DNA from: Cordia subcordata
Taxonomy: Eukaryota; Streptophyta; Magnoliopsida; Boraginales; Cordiaceae
Direction: 5' to 3'
Assembly (NCBI GenBank): GCA_028554755.1
Contig: JAPTOF010000021.1
Coordinates: 3,707,501-3,771,500, forward strand
Length of the DNA stretch: 64,000 bases
Shown here: piece by piece, positions 1 through 12,392 of the stretch
How the letters are laid out: each line of letters opens with the position of its first letter
Position numbering within the stretch: position 1 is the stretch's first letter
Notes under the pieces: model-generated
Told to the model about the DNA's origin: nothing
Database searches by the model: none
The model's input: only the letters and a program-made list of their open reading frames with translations
Translations under genes and position numbers: made by a program

Positions 1-638
1 ATATTTCAGCAGCTTATTAACATGGAAAAACAGTAAATGTACTGCCAGATCCTAACGCACACCAGCTGTAAAGCCTGAAATTTTCATTCGTTATGGCATA
101 ATGCACACAAAGTTCAGGTAGAAACTGGATTGAGAAACTCAATGTCACAAAAGAAAAAGGGGATTCTACAAATTATCTTTTCCAATCTTAATAAAAGATG
201 CATGCTTTTGATGTGTTCATAATCAACTACAATATCCAACACTGATGTATTGGTGGATGAAATGCAAGAACTTCCACATGATGTAAACAAATGAATTTCA
301 TGCTTTTGGAGGCATCAATTAATTTTGGAACCTATTTCAGCACCTGGCAAACCCTCTTTTCTATTAATCAGCACGGCCAAAAGTAAGCATACACCAGAAG
401 AGGGGGGATATCATGAAACTTGATTCTCTTTGTGAGCATTTGAGTTCCTTTAGGGTTGGAAGATGACTTTGTCCATACAACAGAATAGATACAAAAATGT
501 CTATTAACAAGAACCAAATGCTTGACAGTGACAGCCACTAGAAATGTTGTAAAATTCTAATAATCTAATGCACAATTCCCTACTAATTCTTTTGACAATG
601 ATTGAATGCTATGCAAAAAGAGCACAGACGGGAAGTAC
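1..638 (-). other. Intron of the LDAH gene at the left edge
   Basis: This stretch lies downstream, in gene direction, of the last visible LDAH exon. I looked on the minus strand for the family's C-terminal blocks (the Asp-containing DDHWGP-like segment and the His-containing end) and found neither. It is best read as intron, with the remaining exons beyond the window. No transposon ends or RNA gene are visible. Confidence 0.55.
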
Positions 639-3600
639 CGTTTTAAATTCTGTCATTGCCATGAACAGCACATTCCGCATTGTGTGGTACTGAGAACAAG
701 AGAAATTGCAAAGTAAAATCAATATCAAAATGCAAGCAGAGAGGTATTGACATGGTATGTCTAGACATGAAAATGAGGAGCACAAAAAAGTCAAAGTCAT
801 GTTACATTAGCCATATAAAATGCTCAACATAAGAACGAGACAAAATAAATAAATGTATCTAGCTAACACTCGAGCACTTGACCGAGAGTAACTTAATTTA
901 TTAGAAAGAGTTACGCACACAATAGATGCTTCAGAAGTCTCAACATTAGAGGTGATGCTTGATCATTGATTTTTCACATGGATTGTGTTACATGTCTAAC
1001 CAGTATCTTATGAAGCTGTTCTCCACCCAATGAAAAAGCAAGGACCCTATGGATTAAAAATTGCATTCCTAAATTTTTATTCTTGTTTGTTTTAGGCAAA
1101 GTTTAGTTGACGATATTCTATAGATAGATCTTTTTCCATGCAACTCATTAGACACTTCTCTAGTGTTTTCTTTGCTCACATTCTAATTTAAGCAAATATC
1201 AACCTTTTATATCTACCTACTTTAAACATCTCTAGCATAAGAATCCTCCATTGCAACCAAGTTGATTATCTAGCACGCGATTAGTTAGCATGTAAGAGTG
1301 CACAACAAGGACCAAAGGATGAAGAACTCCTCCACTCATACCTTGCATGAGCTCCGAGTAACACTAACAGGCCCAGCTTTCTAGTCTATTTTGGTATTTA
1401 CTATTTCAAGTTATTCAATGAGAGAAGGGGGCTGAGCAAAATGGGATTAGTAGTACTACTTTTAAGATCCATGCTTTGAAAAATGATCTCTACCTGAAGC
1501 ACATGGGAGCAGAGGGCCTCAACTGCCGAAGAAGACCAAGACTTCCCTACAGTTTTCCTCACAATAAACTTGGACGCCTTAGTTGGCAGTATTCCCAGTA
1601 AGGCCACAACAGAACTAAGTATGGAACATAAAATTTGAGACCTGCAACTTGCAAATTTTCCCGGGTCACTCTCTATGAAGACATATCAAGCAAAGAAGAA
1701 AAGCCAAACTTTGAGAAAAGAAACATGTGATAGAAGAAAAGACAAACTTTGAGAAAAGAAACATGTGATGGAACAAAGAGAGTAGCTTTTATTCTTTTTC
1801 TTTGACCTTGCAAGAATAGTGATGGACTATAGGGTAATTGGCTCAAGGGTTGGTGCAATAGAGTTAGGATAAAGCAATGATGGCAAAGAAGGGCATTTCA
1901 GGAAAAAGAAAAGTCGGAAGAATCTGATGCAGTATATAACTGATCATATACTATTAAGGTTCAACAGCTTTTAAAATGTCTCAATTTGGTGAGGTAAGGA
2001 TGGTGATACATCTAAACGGAGAACTTAACATCAGTAGTTTTCCATAAAGATATCTTATCATATAGGATGCTCTTGTACACATGATATACTTCATAATAAC
2101 CCCCACTGATCCGTTAATATTGCAACCTATGTAGATAGGATGGATTATCAGAAAACTTATTTTATGCTTTTGGACAACTAATATTGTCCTTGAATCTTTT
2201 CTCGAAGTGCTAACTTTAGTCCTAATTACTCCTCCCAGAAGGGATTGTGATAAGTGACATACAAAGGTTGTTCAGACTACTTGGAATTAGAGATTATGAT
2301 AGACTTCAAAAACATAAAGTGTGACAACGTCAATAGCATGGAGTATTATATCTCTCATCAGAAAAGATATTTCTTGAAAAATTTTCTCATTATGTTTATT
2401 TCAGTACGCAACAAGAAAAGGTAGGATGACATGGCAACCTCTATAAAAGCAAGAGAGATATCAGGAAGCATTTTACAATTTTACTTTAATCAAAATCTCG
2501 ATGTTGTTCAACGGTTCCCCAGGGGTCCATCCAAAGGCAGTTTTAATCTTCTCGAACTACAAAGCAACCAACCCATGCAATAATCACCGGACAGTATTAC
2601 ATCTCAGGTAACATTCTTGGCCAATTGGGAGTTCTCCATTTGTGAAATGTGAAGACCCCTAAATCCAATTTCCTTAAGAAATTATGTCGATTGTTCTTTC
2701 AGGGAGCTTAAGTTTATGATGTAGTACAAGTTTTTCAAGTCAAATTCTAATAGAGTTTAAATAGAATGGATATTAACAAGAAAAATGGTTTTGTCAAATC
2801 CATATAGTCGACTCCACCCAGTGCTACACAGGACTAATTTGGTCTGTTGTGGCAAGCAGAGCCAAAGGTGTTCAGGGGAGGAAATCCATTGAAGAAACTC
2901 TGAATTTAAAATTCAATCTTGATTAGTGAAACAACTTCTTGCATTAAACTGATAAATTATTTTACGAAAACATATCCTTATCTAGATAAATGCATCCTTA
3001 AATAAAGAGATCATAAGTATTTTAATGTAGGGCATAGCAGCTGAGTTCCATTGGAAACTGGTACCAAGATTCTCCACGTTTAACATAATTCTCTTGAGGT
3101 AGACTATATACAATGTTAGATTTTAATAGAAGCTCATAACAAATTTTGTACTGACATATGACTACTCAAGAACAATCAGCTTATGCATGTAAATCTCAAG
3201 TATACAGCAGTGCCTCATAGGAAAGCCTAAGGTAGGGAGATATGCAGCCAAATAATAGAGGGAAGAGCTTTACGCTGCAAGTTTCCTGATCAACGATTGC
3301 ATAGAAGATGCACTGTTTATGGCCACAAATGGATACAAACCAATTAGATGTGTCACCTGTAAAATTGAAGAGTTGTTGTTCTCCAAAGTTAATGAACGTA
3401 TCCCAACGGAAAAGGTAAAATGATATAAAACTAATATCAAATCTTCATTCATCACCTTTTGTTGATATTTTCTAAATATCTCCATAGAAATATATGAACC
3501 TATCGAATGGCCAACCTAGAGATTGGAAGTATTGACAGCTTTGTGAAGACATTTAAATGATTCATATAATACAACAATCATCTGAAAGAACTGACTAAAG

Positions 3601-6600
3601 AATAAACTAAGCATTCATCTGAAAAGAATATACAAACAAATATCTGAAAAGAAAATGTATTCATGTACAATAACTTTTCGTTCTATTGAGTTTCTTAAAC
3701 ATCATGCCATCCTACAGTTAGGAAAGTATGAGGTGTCTATTCTGAAGCATCCAATAATGTTAAATTATTCATTATTTGACAGGCTTTCAGTTGCGCCTGA
3801 AACAAGCATCACTAAAGTGGAAGAGGGTAGTAATAACAACATTCCTGTCAGAAATTCAAGACCTATATTCATGAGATTGGACTCTTCCTATAACCACTAA
3901 AATACTTTCAAGTAAACAACTTGAAAAAAAACCATAGGTGACTGTAAATATTAAACAGCAAAACAATGCCTACCAGATATATGGGGACTCCTACATTTTG
4001 AAGTTCATGTTCTAGAAAATTCACCTGTAAAAAGACGAGGTTAAAATGAATCAAAGATAGAAGTGTAATGAAAGTAATGAATGAAATAATGACCAATTGT
4101 ACAGACTCAAGAAGACCTTAGCAGTGGTTTGACAAAACCTTCAAATAAGAGTACCATTAAAAAATAAAGCATAATCAGAAGAAAGAAGGCAATGTCATAG
4201 TTCATCCAAATGTAACAAGTCAAATTTCTTTTTTGAAACAAGTAGCCTGGTCAGGACATTCGCAGTCTTCGACACTAAAATTTTCAATTGGAAAAGAAAA
4301 TATTTCAATATTGAACATACATTGTAGTATCCGCTTATTAGTCGACAAATATACCCTTTCTTGTTATTGACAGCTCATAGGTCAAAATAAAAACAAGAAT
4401 AAAAGATCAAAAAAAGGAAGAAAAAATAAAGGGAAAACTAATGTGCTGGTCGTTGACAGTTTGTGGCTAAAAACCAATAATGAACATGCAGACACCGATA
4501 ACTCCCCAGTGGCTTCAATTAATTGTCCACATCAACGGTGGTAGCTTATCAGAAATTCATGAATTCTTGGCCAGATGCAGAAAAGGTTGAGAGTTGTGAT
4601 ATCTATCATGGCCATGTGGCGAGATAATCAGGAATAGGAAGTCAGGCCCCAGTAGATAAGGCAGGGGAAACCATATTGAGATTATCGAAATCTCAACCCA
4701 AAGTTTCAAAACCTTCAAAGCAAATGACAGAGCAACTTGGTAGATTGGAGCTGGCAGCCTTTGGAGTGATGACGAAAGCTGGTGAAATGAATTATTGGCT
4801 GTGTTTACTTCCTGAAAGAAATTTGGATGTTCTAGTGTCCAAGTTTCAACAAGGAGACTCAGTTGTAAGAAAAAAAGTGTGCCAACCATCAATTAATTGG
4901 TCACTGCATCGGCCATTATGGGTGAACATGGCACCTTTAAGAGATAAAAATTTCTGCTTATTTCAGAACTTTGTTTTGCTTTAGTTACCTCACCAAATCA
5001 CAGCTTTGCTCTAATTATGGTTAGGTGATGCAATTATTTTGGTCAAGCAGAAATGGAGACAATTCTAGCGTACTTCACTCGCGTGGTATGTCGACATTAA
5101 CCTACACTAAATATATACACAAATGTGTATTATATGTCTATTCAGAAGGCCCTCATTCCTCGTACCTGAAGATCATGAAAACTATATGTAACATATTATT
5201 CATAGTTATCTTCTGGTAAATAGAATGTTACAGAAAATATACCTTGTGATCTATTTGATCTTGTAATGAGAACAACCTCCCATTCTCCCAGTTCTAACTA
5301 GGAAAAGAAACACGTAACCAAGTCAGGTATGCAATTGATCACTTGTGAGTGGAAGCTGAAAATGCAAAGAGGAAAGGTCCGAATATATTACAGATTATAT
5401 AAATATTGAAGCCTACAGGAAGCCATATTTAGTCGGATTAATCAAAGCATTCTCTGATATCTGGAATCTGATAGCAACAAGAGTAATCTGAAACCACATA
5501 ATTAAGAATGTTCACAACAATGAGGTGCTAACAGAATTAATAAGCTTCCTGACCACCAGCAAAAAGGACCTTACTGGTCATTTCATACAAAGTGAAATCA
5601 CAGAATCAGATAGAATTTCACAATTTGATGATCATTTGCACACAGCTGACTAAAAATGTCAAATCTCACATCAGCATTACTCAAAGTCCATCAAGGGCCT
5701 CAAAGAATTACCTTTCTCGCGTGGGATACGTGTCCGATAGCTGATCAACAAGGAAAAGACGAAGCCACTCAGCAAGACTGATGACGAATTGATTAATAAA
5801 ATCATAGCAATATATGTATAGAATCAAAAGTAGATAGTAAAACAATATCACAGTAAACGTGCACAAGCACCACTTGCCTGTTATAGATGCAGTTCCTCCT
5901 AGTAGCTCATAGAGTGACTCCACAAATTCAATGTAAAACAAGACAACACCTGCCATAACCACCGTCATAAACCTCAGTTCCCCCTAATAGCTTTACATGA
6001 ACATATCAAACATTAAACATTTTTAAGTAAATACACACACATATAAACCATAATAAAAAATTCAAACCTACCTGGATTCCCTGGAATGAATAGAACGTGC
6101 ATTTTAGGATCTTCAGCACAAATTTCTAGCAAATCAGTCTTGTAACTAGTCAAATAAAGATAAATATATTAGTATCTTGCAACTCTCTACCACTTATATA
6201 TTAATGCCGTGTTTGTTATATTCTTTTCTGAAATCTTAAATCTAAAAAGCATGTAGCATATAATTATATGCGTTTCAGATATAAGATTTCAGATAAACAT
6301 ATAACAATAAATGTCACATCATTTATTTATCCCAACCAAATGAGCCTCTCGTTCACATGTGAAACTTGCCAAGATACCAATTAAAATGTGATACACAACG
6401 TACAAGAAAAAATCAGGATAACAATTTAGAGCTAAACAAGTTGGGTGGTATGAATTATTCGTGATTATGATTAAGCAGTGCTGTGAAAACAGTTGGAAAA
6501 AAAAAAAGAAATAGCAAGAAATTAATATACCCAGCCACATTGCAAAGCCTAAAAGTAGCATGCTTGCTTTTGTGAATTACTTGACTCAAATTATCATGAC

Positions 6601-6797
6601 CCATCTGTGAATATCTACACTTGGACGATAAAATTCTCCTGAAATGCCAAAAGGATACAAATTAATTGATTTTATTACAACAAGAATGCAAATTTTGTAT
6701 AAAAACAAGTGTACCTGGTGTGAGAGGAGAGTGGAGTCGAAAGTGTTCGGGCAATGGGTGTTAGAAAGCCAAGAATCATAGAACTCATCGAACTCAT
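639..6797 (-). CDS. Lipid-droplet-associated hydrolase (LDAH) family alpha/beta-hydrolase, 3' part outside window
   Basis: Eleven exons join in frame: 6715-6797, 6531-6638, 6072-6145, 5878-5949, 5712-5740, 5243-5293, 3975-4025, 3456-3515, 3274-3356, 1494-1641 and 639-689. They give 810 bp (270 residues) and then run off the left edge. The product resembles plant LDAH proteins, serine hydrolases linked with lipid droplets. Seen: the FIPGNPG oxyanion-region motif, FVESLYELLGG, and the nucleophile elbow VGHSIG with Ser at about residue 160, split from the preceding exon by an intron. GKSWSSSAVEALCSH and YHTMRNVLFMAMTEF follow. The catalytic Asp and His should be encoded by exons not in the window. 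The intron after 5878 has a GC donor (ACAG|gcaagt); the other junctions are GT-AG. The start chosen is the exon-1 ATG at 6797. A later in-frame ATG in exon 2 (MGHDNLSQ) fits the usual family N-terminus, so exon 1 may be 5' UTR or a short extension. Introns 1642-3273 and 4026-5242 hold nothing I recognise. Confidence 0.9.
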
Positions 6798-6954
6798 AGC
6801 CAACGTGTGAGAGAGTTATTCAACACTTTGTGATGTTATTTTTCTTTTTTTTTTTTTGGTCATAGCCGTCTTTAGGCCAACCCAACACTTGTTTTTCTCT
6901 TATATATTTAACGGATTTTAATTCATTTTAAATTTAGAAAGCTCTTATTTTTTA
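6798..6954. other. Upstream flank of LDAH, up to the MULE
   Basis: This short segment upstream of the LDAH start has a poly-T tract at about 6839-6858 and AT-rich sequence. The LDAH promoter must lie here or beyond the Mutator-like element that begins at 6955, so that element may separate distal promoter sequence from the gene. No clear TATA box could be assigned. Confidence 0.4.
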
Positions 6955-8515
6955 GGATAAATTACTCCTAACATCTAAAAACCTTTTTATGGAATAACAC
7001 TATGGTCATTTATATTTTGGAATGAGCCTTTTAGTCTTTTAATTTATATTTTGTTAATACCGATAGTTCAAAATTAAATTTCCGTCTGTCTAAATTCGTC
7101 CATTAAACTCACGTGGCAAGCACATGTGTGTAAATAAATTAACAAAACAAGGGTAATATTGACAAGGCATGCTCTATCATTTTTTTTTTCTTTTTTCTGT
7201 TCCATTCTCAACTGCATTCAAAGCCCTCTTCTAGCAAAGGCTTTTTACAATTAATCATGCCCTAGACCCCAAATCTACTCTTGCCCTAAAGTATTGCCTA
7301 CATCAAACTAAGGCCCAATAATCTCGGACGACTTATTTAAAAAAATAATAAGTTTGACCAAATCATTTACCATCTTACTTTTACCTTTTTAGATTTTATT
7401 ACTATTTTATCTTATGTTTACCTTTTCAAATTCTATTTTATTGTCCTTAATAGTTATTTTAACTATATAACTTATTTTCAACTCATTTTAATTAAACATG
7501 TAAATACTTATTTATATAACTACAATTTTTATTCAAACATGTAACTACTTATAAAGTTGACAATAAAAAAGCCACTTAAAATTATAAGTGCTTTAAGTAA
7601 CTTTTTTATAAGTCAATCCAAACATTTTCTAAAGTCTGCTTCCTCTTTGTCAACACTGACACATATTTCGATGAAATCATCTCCCAAATGACCAAAGGCC
7701 TTTTACAATTAATCATACCACATGCTAAGAAAGCAGAAATTCAAATGTTTGCTTTAATTTGCTGGAATATTTGTCTTGCCCCAAATAAATTTAAGTTTGA
7801 AGGGATTCAACCAAATCCTTGAAAATTCAACCGAATCCTTGAAGTCTTATTAATTCCATCTTATTTTTAGCGTAACAAATTCATTTGTGCTTGTGTTTGA
7901 ATGTTGCTTCTCTTTCTTTTTTAGGTGAAAAATAGGTTAATGATTGCTGCAATTGGGTTTTCCCTAATGAAAACACTTGCAATACTTGTTGTACAACAAT
8001 AGTTGTGAATTGCAAGTCATTAGCTCTACCGAAGCTATGGCCTATGAGAGATTGTCCAGGTGTTGAGATTAATTGGAGAATTTATCATCACTGTGCTTTG
8101 TTCCTGATAATGTTTCAGTATCACAAGCTGAGAGTTGTGTGGAGATGGTTAATGTTTGTATTACCAAGTTTTATGGTTTATTTTTGGATGTGTTTGAAGA
8201 TGTAAATTGCTATCTTTATAAAACTTTGATGTACTTATGATAATAAAATATTCAGTGTTTTGTCCAAAAAAAAAAAAAAAAAGAAATTTGACATTATTTT
8301 CATTTCACGTGTGAAAAATTAACCCTTAGCTGAACATGCTTCAAAGCTCATGTGCTAACCACGTGCATTTAACGGATGATTTTGGACGGAAAATTAATTT
8401 TGTACTAATGGCATAAGTAAAAGGTAAATTAAGGGACTAAAAGGCTTATTTTGAAACATAAATGGCCACAGTGTCATTTAATGAAAAGATAAGGGATCGT
8501 AAGAGTAATTTATCC
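6955..8515. mobile_element. Mutator-like (MULE) non-autonomous element with long TIRs
   Basis: The two ends are inverted repeats of about 175 bp (about 6955-7130 and 8340-8515), each beginning GGATAAATTACTC. Conserved blocks run in the same order from each end (GCCTTTTAGTC, then CACGTGG). The element is flanked by tatttttta (6946-6954) and tatctttta (8516-8524), a 9-bp target duplication with one mismatch, as expected for Mutator-type transposons. The interior has no transposase reading frame, so the 1.56-kb element is non-autonomous. It contains a transcript-like segment ending in poly-A, described separately. Confidence 0.8.
7700..8283 (+). other. Transcript-like segment ending in AATAAA and poly-A inside the MULE
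   Basis: This plus-strand stretch includes a 66-codon open frame (8005-8205) with no family I recognise. An AATAAA-type signal lies at about 8241, and an A-rich run (about 17 A) begins at 8266, roughly 20 bp later. That arrangement looks like the end of a polyadenylated transcript copied into DNA. A polypyrimidine-AG at about 7910-7924 could be an unspliced acceptor, which argues against a fully processed cDNA. It may be captured host sequence (Pack-MULE cargo) or part of a retroposon that landed in the element. Confidence 0.4.
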
Positions 8516-8524
8516 TATCTTTTA

Positions 8525-9475
8525 TTTATATTTAAGGACTCCATATTTTAGTTTTATTTGAAGAGCTCACTTACTTTTAATCAAACTTTTATTTAGAAAT
8601 TTTCTATCAAAAAATATTTTCATATTTTTCCTCATTAGCTAAACACATTTCTTTTTAATTTTTATGTTATCCTACAAAGTATATCTTCGACTTTTGAAAA
8701 CTCGAAGATTGGAACTTTTTTTTTAATAGTAGATCTTTGAGTTTTGTAAACTCAAAGACAAAACTCAAAGATGCAAAAAATTAGAAGAGATCCTTAAGTT
8801 CTCAGAACTCAAAGATTAACAATCTTTGAATTTTGAGAACTTGAAGATCAATTCTATATCATTTTACTTATTAATTTCAAAAACATGACATTTTGAGTTT
8901 TTTTTTTTTAAATGGGGCATTAAACTCATTCTCTCAATTAATTATAATTATAGAATTTTCTTACTTTATTAAATTTAAGGAGTTGGAAAGAGGGTGGATT
9001 TGGGGACTCCATATGTAAAAGAGAACAAAACGTTTTTTTTTTTTAAAAAAAAGGGGAAATTTGAAGGGTGGAATAGGGTGTTACTAGAGCCTCAACCTTC
9101 TTTCCCCTTTCTCACTCCCTTAATTTAAAATAAGGGGTCATTTAGAGGACTTGTTGGAGAAGTCTAAGGGCCTGTTTGCGAGTGTTCTTTTTTTTTTTTT
9201 TTTGGTTTATAGAACATATTTTCAAAATAGTGCTTGAAAATAATTTTTAGAAACAAAAGAATAGTTTAGATGGAAGATAAATTTATTTTCTTATCTTGCA
9301 TAAAAAAGATCATTACATCCTTCTTTCCTTTCTTTTACGTTTGATTTTTTCTCCAATAACCATTTATATATAACTATATATGTACATATGGGTGTATATA
9401 TACACATCTATATAATACATATATATACACGTAACACGTATATATATACATACATTATATAATATACACACACAT
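8525..9475. other. AT-rich spacer with hairpin repeats and TA-type microsatellite
   Basis: No gene is visible. From 8685 to 8860 a short motif of the type CTTTGAGTTTTG alternates in direct and inverted copies, which would form several small hairpins. At 9171 sits a lone TAAGGGCCTGTTTG-type end, typical of one terminus of a Tourist or hAT MITE, without a matching partner. From about 9365 to 9475 the sequence is a degenerate TA/CATA microsatellite that abuts the broken end of the LINE. Confidence 0.5.
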
Positions 9476-10384
9476 CTAGTAAGGATCGTGAGAAAGAAAG
9501 AAATATTGGATCTCTTTGGCGAATGCCTCTAGCGGGTCTAATACTTGGGATAAGTTTCCTATGGAGCATAACTAAATAACTTACCAAGCCCACACATCGT
9601 ATAATCCATTTGACCCAAATTCTATGAAAGCTCAAATGACCTATTAATTGCTTCAGGAAATCCTGCTCCACTTGATCATAGGCATTACTCATATCCACTT
9701 TAATTGCTACCTCGTATTTTTTGCCATTTCTTTTATTCTTGACATAGTATGATACTTCCAAGGCAATGTTAATTTTGTCTTGGATGGTTGAACCAGAAAT
9801 ATAGGCACTTTGTTGAGGAAAAATGATGGAGTTTATGAATGGTTTAAGTCTTAAAGTAAGCATCTTAGAGAATTTTGCATAAGACATCCACACAACCAAT
9901 GGACTGAAATTGAGAAATATTGTTCGGATTTTGGATTTTCTTAATGAGCATGATCAAAGTATGGTTAACATCAACAGGCACTTCAACTCTATCCAAGAAA
10001 TTGTTTTACAATCTTACAAACATCATACTTCACAATACTCCAAGATTGTTATAGAAAATGCTAGTGAAGCAATCAGGCCTAGATCCTTTTCCACTCCATG
10101 AGCAAACAATGCTATAAATTTCTTCATCCAAGAATTCCTTCATAAAAGCTTCATTCATCCCTCTGAAATGATGGGCTAATTTTCATTTAAAATTGGGTCA
10201 AAGCTTCTTGGTCCCACAAAGATAAAAAGATTGGTATAAAAATTGTGGATGATATCTTTAACCTCTTCTAGGTCAGTCCAAGTGCCATCAACCTTTTGCA
10301 GCAAGTGGTTTAATTTCAACATCTTCTCTGAACCATGGCACATGATAGGAGGAGGAATTCTTGTCACCACTTTTAAGTTACTAA

Positions 10385-10601
10385 GGGCCTGCTTGGATTT
10401 GGCTTTTTTTCAAGAAAAAAATATTTTTTTCTTAAAAAAGTTTCATTAAATTGAAAATAACTATTTGATTTGAGTTTCAGAAAAGCTAAAAATCTGAAAA
10501 AAGCTCAATTACAAAATTTTTTAAAAACCAGAATTTTCGACTTCTGAAAAAAAATTTGTTAAAAAAAATGCTTTTGAAAAAAAGCCAATTCAAATGGGTC
10601 C
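10385..10601. mobile_element. Tourist-like (PIF/Harbinger) MITE inserted in the LINE
   Basis: This 217-bp AT-rich element has imperfect inverted ends. The left begins GGGCCTGCTTGGATTTGGC, and the right, read in reverse complement, begins GGACCCATTTGAATTGGC. Both run on into a TTTTTTTCAA block. A 3-bp TAA flanks each side (10382-10384 and 10602-10604), the target duplication typical of PIF/Harbinger MITEs. It interrupts the LINE linker region. Confidence 0.75.
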
Positions 10602-10984
10602 TAAATCCTTGCTTTTATCTGCCCAGATTTTTCTTCTTGTAACCAAAGTTCTTCCAATTTTTTGGTTATAGTATCAATCTCTCTTTGGTTATGATCTGAC
10701 CACGTAAGGATTTATAATATACCAACCTCTTTTTTTCAATAATCAATTTGCTTCTTGGCATTGTTTAAAGGTAATTTCTTCCATTCAATAAGGCTTTTCA
10801 ATATATGTAATACCCTTGTCATACGGCAGCATTGGATCAGGACCACTCCTTGAACCAATCCAACTCTTTTGAATAACCTTTCTACAATTATCATAGTCTG
10901 CCCAAGAAGACCTAAATTTGAATATATTAGTTTGGTTTGTTTTTGACATTTAGTCAAGGCAACATTGACTTAAAAATTAAGCTA

Positions 10985-12225
10985 GGCCCTGCACGTCAAA
11001 TGGGTTGGTTGTTGGTACCACTACGTTCCTCGTTCTGAGTAAATTAATGTGGTATGTTTACTTGTAAAAGATAGGCTTATAGTGAATGAGAAATTAGTAA
11101 CTGTAATACTAATTTGGTTGTTTGATTTGGTTGTGTGTGTGTTTGTATCCTACATTGGAAAACCAACAAATTTTTGTTCACTTTATATATAAGTTCCTTT
11201 TGGGTTATACCAACAAAGCATATGGAGGGAACACTATGCATGGTGAGCGTGGTGTTGAAAACCACCATACAATAGCACCTAAGGCCAGTTGAGCCGGGCC
11301 AGGTCCGCGGCGCAACTGTGGGTATGGCTCGGTTTTCCTCTCCGTATTATCTTTCTGGTCTAACTCTCGATAACCTTAATGTCAACGGGACCGTATTATC
11401 TTTTTGGTCTAACTCTCAATCACCTTAATTTTAGCAGAAGGAATTTGAAGAGAATGTAACTGAAAACATTTAAGCTCGAGATTTAAACTGTCCGAAACGT
11501 TGGAGTAATTTTACTTATTTCTTGGTTCGTTGTACTTATTTTTTGGTCGGTTTTCTACACTGTATTATCTTTTTGGGCAAATTCTCAATCATCTTAATCT
11601 TAATGGGAGGAATTTGAAGAGAACGTAACTAAAAACATTTAAACTCAGGATTTAAACTGTCTAGAATGTTGGAGCAGTTTTGCTTATTTTGTGGTCAGTT
11701 GTGCTTATTTTCTTGTCAATTCTAGACTATTGAGATAGCTTAATTACCCCATTGAATAAGATATTTTTTTATCACTCTTCCTTAGTTTCTCTATAATTAG
11801 CAGATTTCAAGAAGTAGCAAAACACAGTAATTTCAAACGCCTCTACAACATACTGCATATCATTTTGCTAGAACTTTTAGAGCGTTATACACAGAGAGAC
11901 CTACACTTCTGTTTGCAAACATTTGGATTGGTGTGCTACCACATACAAGAGGTGCTGTAGTTGTATTCTGTAAGGGATACATTGTAACCTTTGACATCAA
12001 GTGGAGGGGTGTAAATCCCTAGAAGATTGATATTTTTTCGAACCTCAACTGCTTCTATTTATGTTCAATTTCTTCTTATTTTATGCAATCTGTTGTTTAT
12101 TTCTAGTTTAATATTTCAATTATTTTAGTGTCCTAGTTTGGTTAATTTTCACAATTTCAGTTTTTGTTTATTACATTTATATTGCTAACAGAATCTTTCT
12201 ATCATGCATGTATAATTCAATTCAT
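10985..12225. mobile_element. Unidentified ~1.2-kb insertion inside the LINE
   Basis: The LINE frame is lost between the end of its endonuclease (SPMLLRHEL, about 12230) and its linker (about 10980), where only a few residues are expected. The intervening 1.2 kb is therefore inserted. It starts near TGTTGGTACCAC (11011), has a TATA-like TTTATATATAAG at about 11183 and ends near GCTAACA (about 12191), which suggests another solo LTR. I could not find a matching target duplication. It contains the tandem repeat at 11388-11730. Confidence 0.4.
11388..11730 (+). repeat. Two tandem ~171-bp units
   Basis: Two adjacent copies (about 11388-11558 and 11559-11730) share the order CGTATTATCTTT, GGAATTTGAAGAGAA.GTAACT, AACATTTAA, GATTTAAACTGTC, GTTGGAG and TTGTACTTATT/TTGTGCTTATT. 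A shorter partial copy of the first ~50 bp lies just upstream at about 11343-11387. Divergence is roughly 15 percent by eye. Confidence 0.7.
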
Positions 12226-12392
12226 GTCTAAGGAGCATGGGAGAGCGATTTGAGAGTTCCACCGACAAATCTTCAGCCACTACATTTTTGAACAAGAGCC
12301 GTCACTTGAGATCGCAAACAATATGATCCAACTTTTGCTTAACATAATTGAAACATTGTCTTCTATTAGTCTAGGTAAACTGGCACCTTTTT

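Noticed and set aside
360..480. Candidate twelfth LDAH exon on the minus strand
   Set aside because: No match to the expected family segment (DDHWGP-like block) and no convincing splice pair in frame.
4557..4984. Overlapping 100-111-codon open frames on both strands in LDAH intron 6
   Set aside because: They lie inside a well-defined intron, show no domain, and open frames of this length are expected by chance; neither has codon bias.
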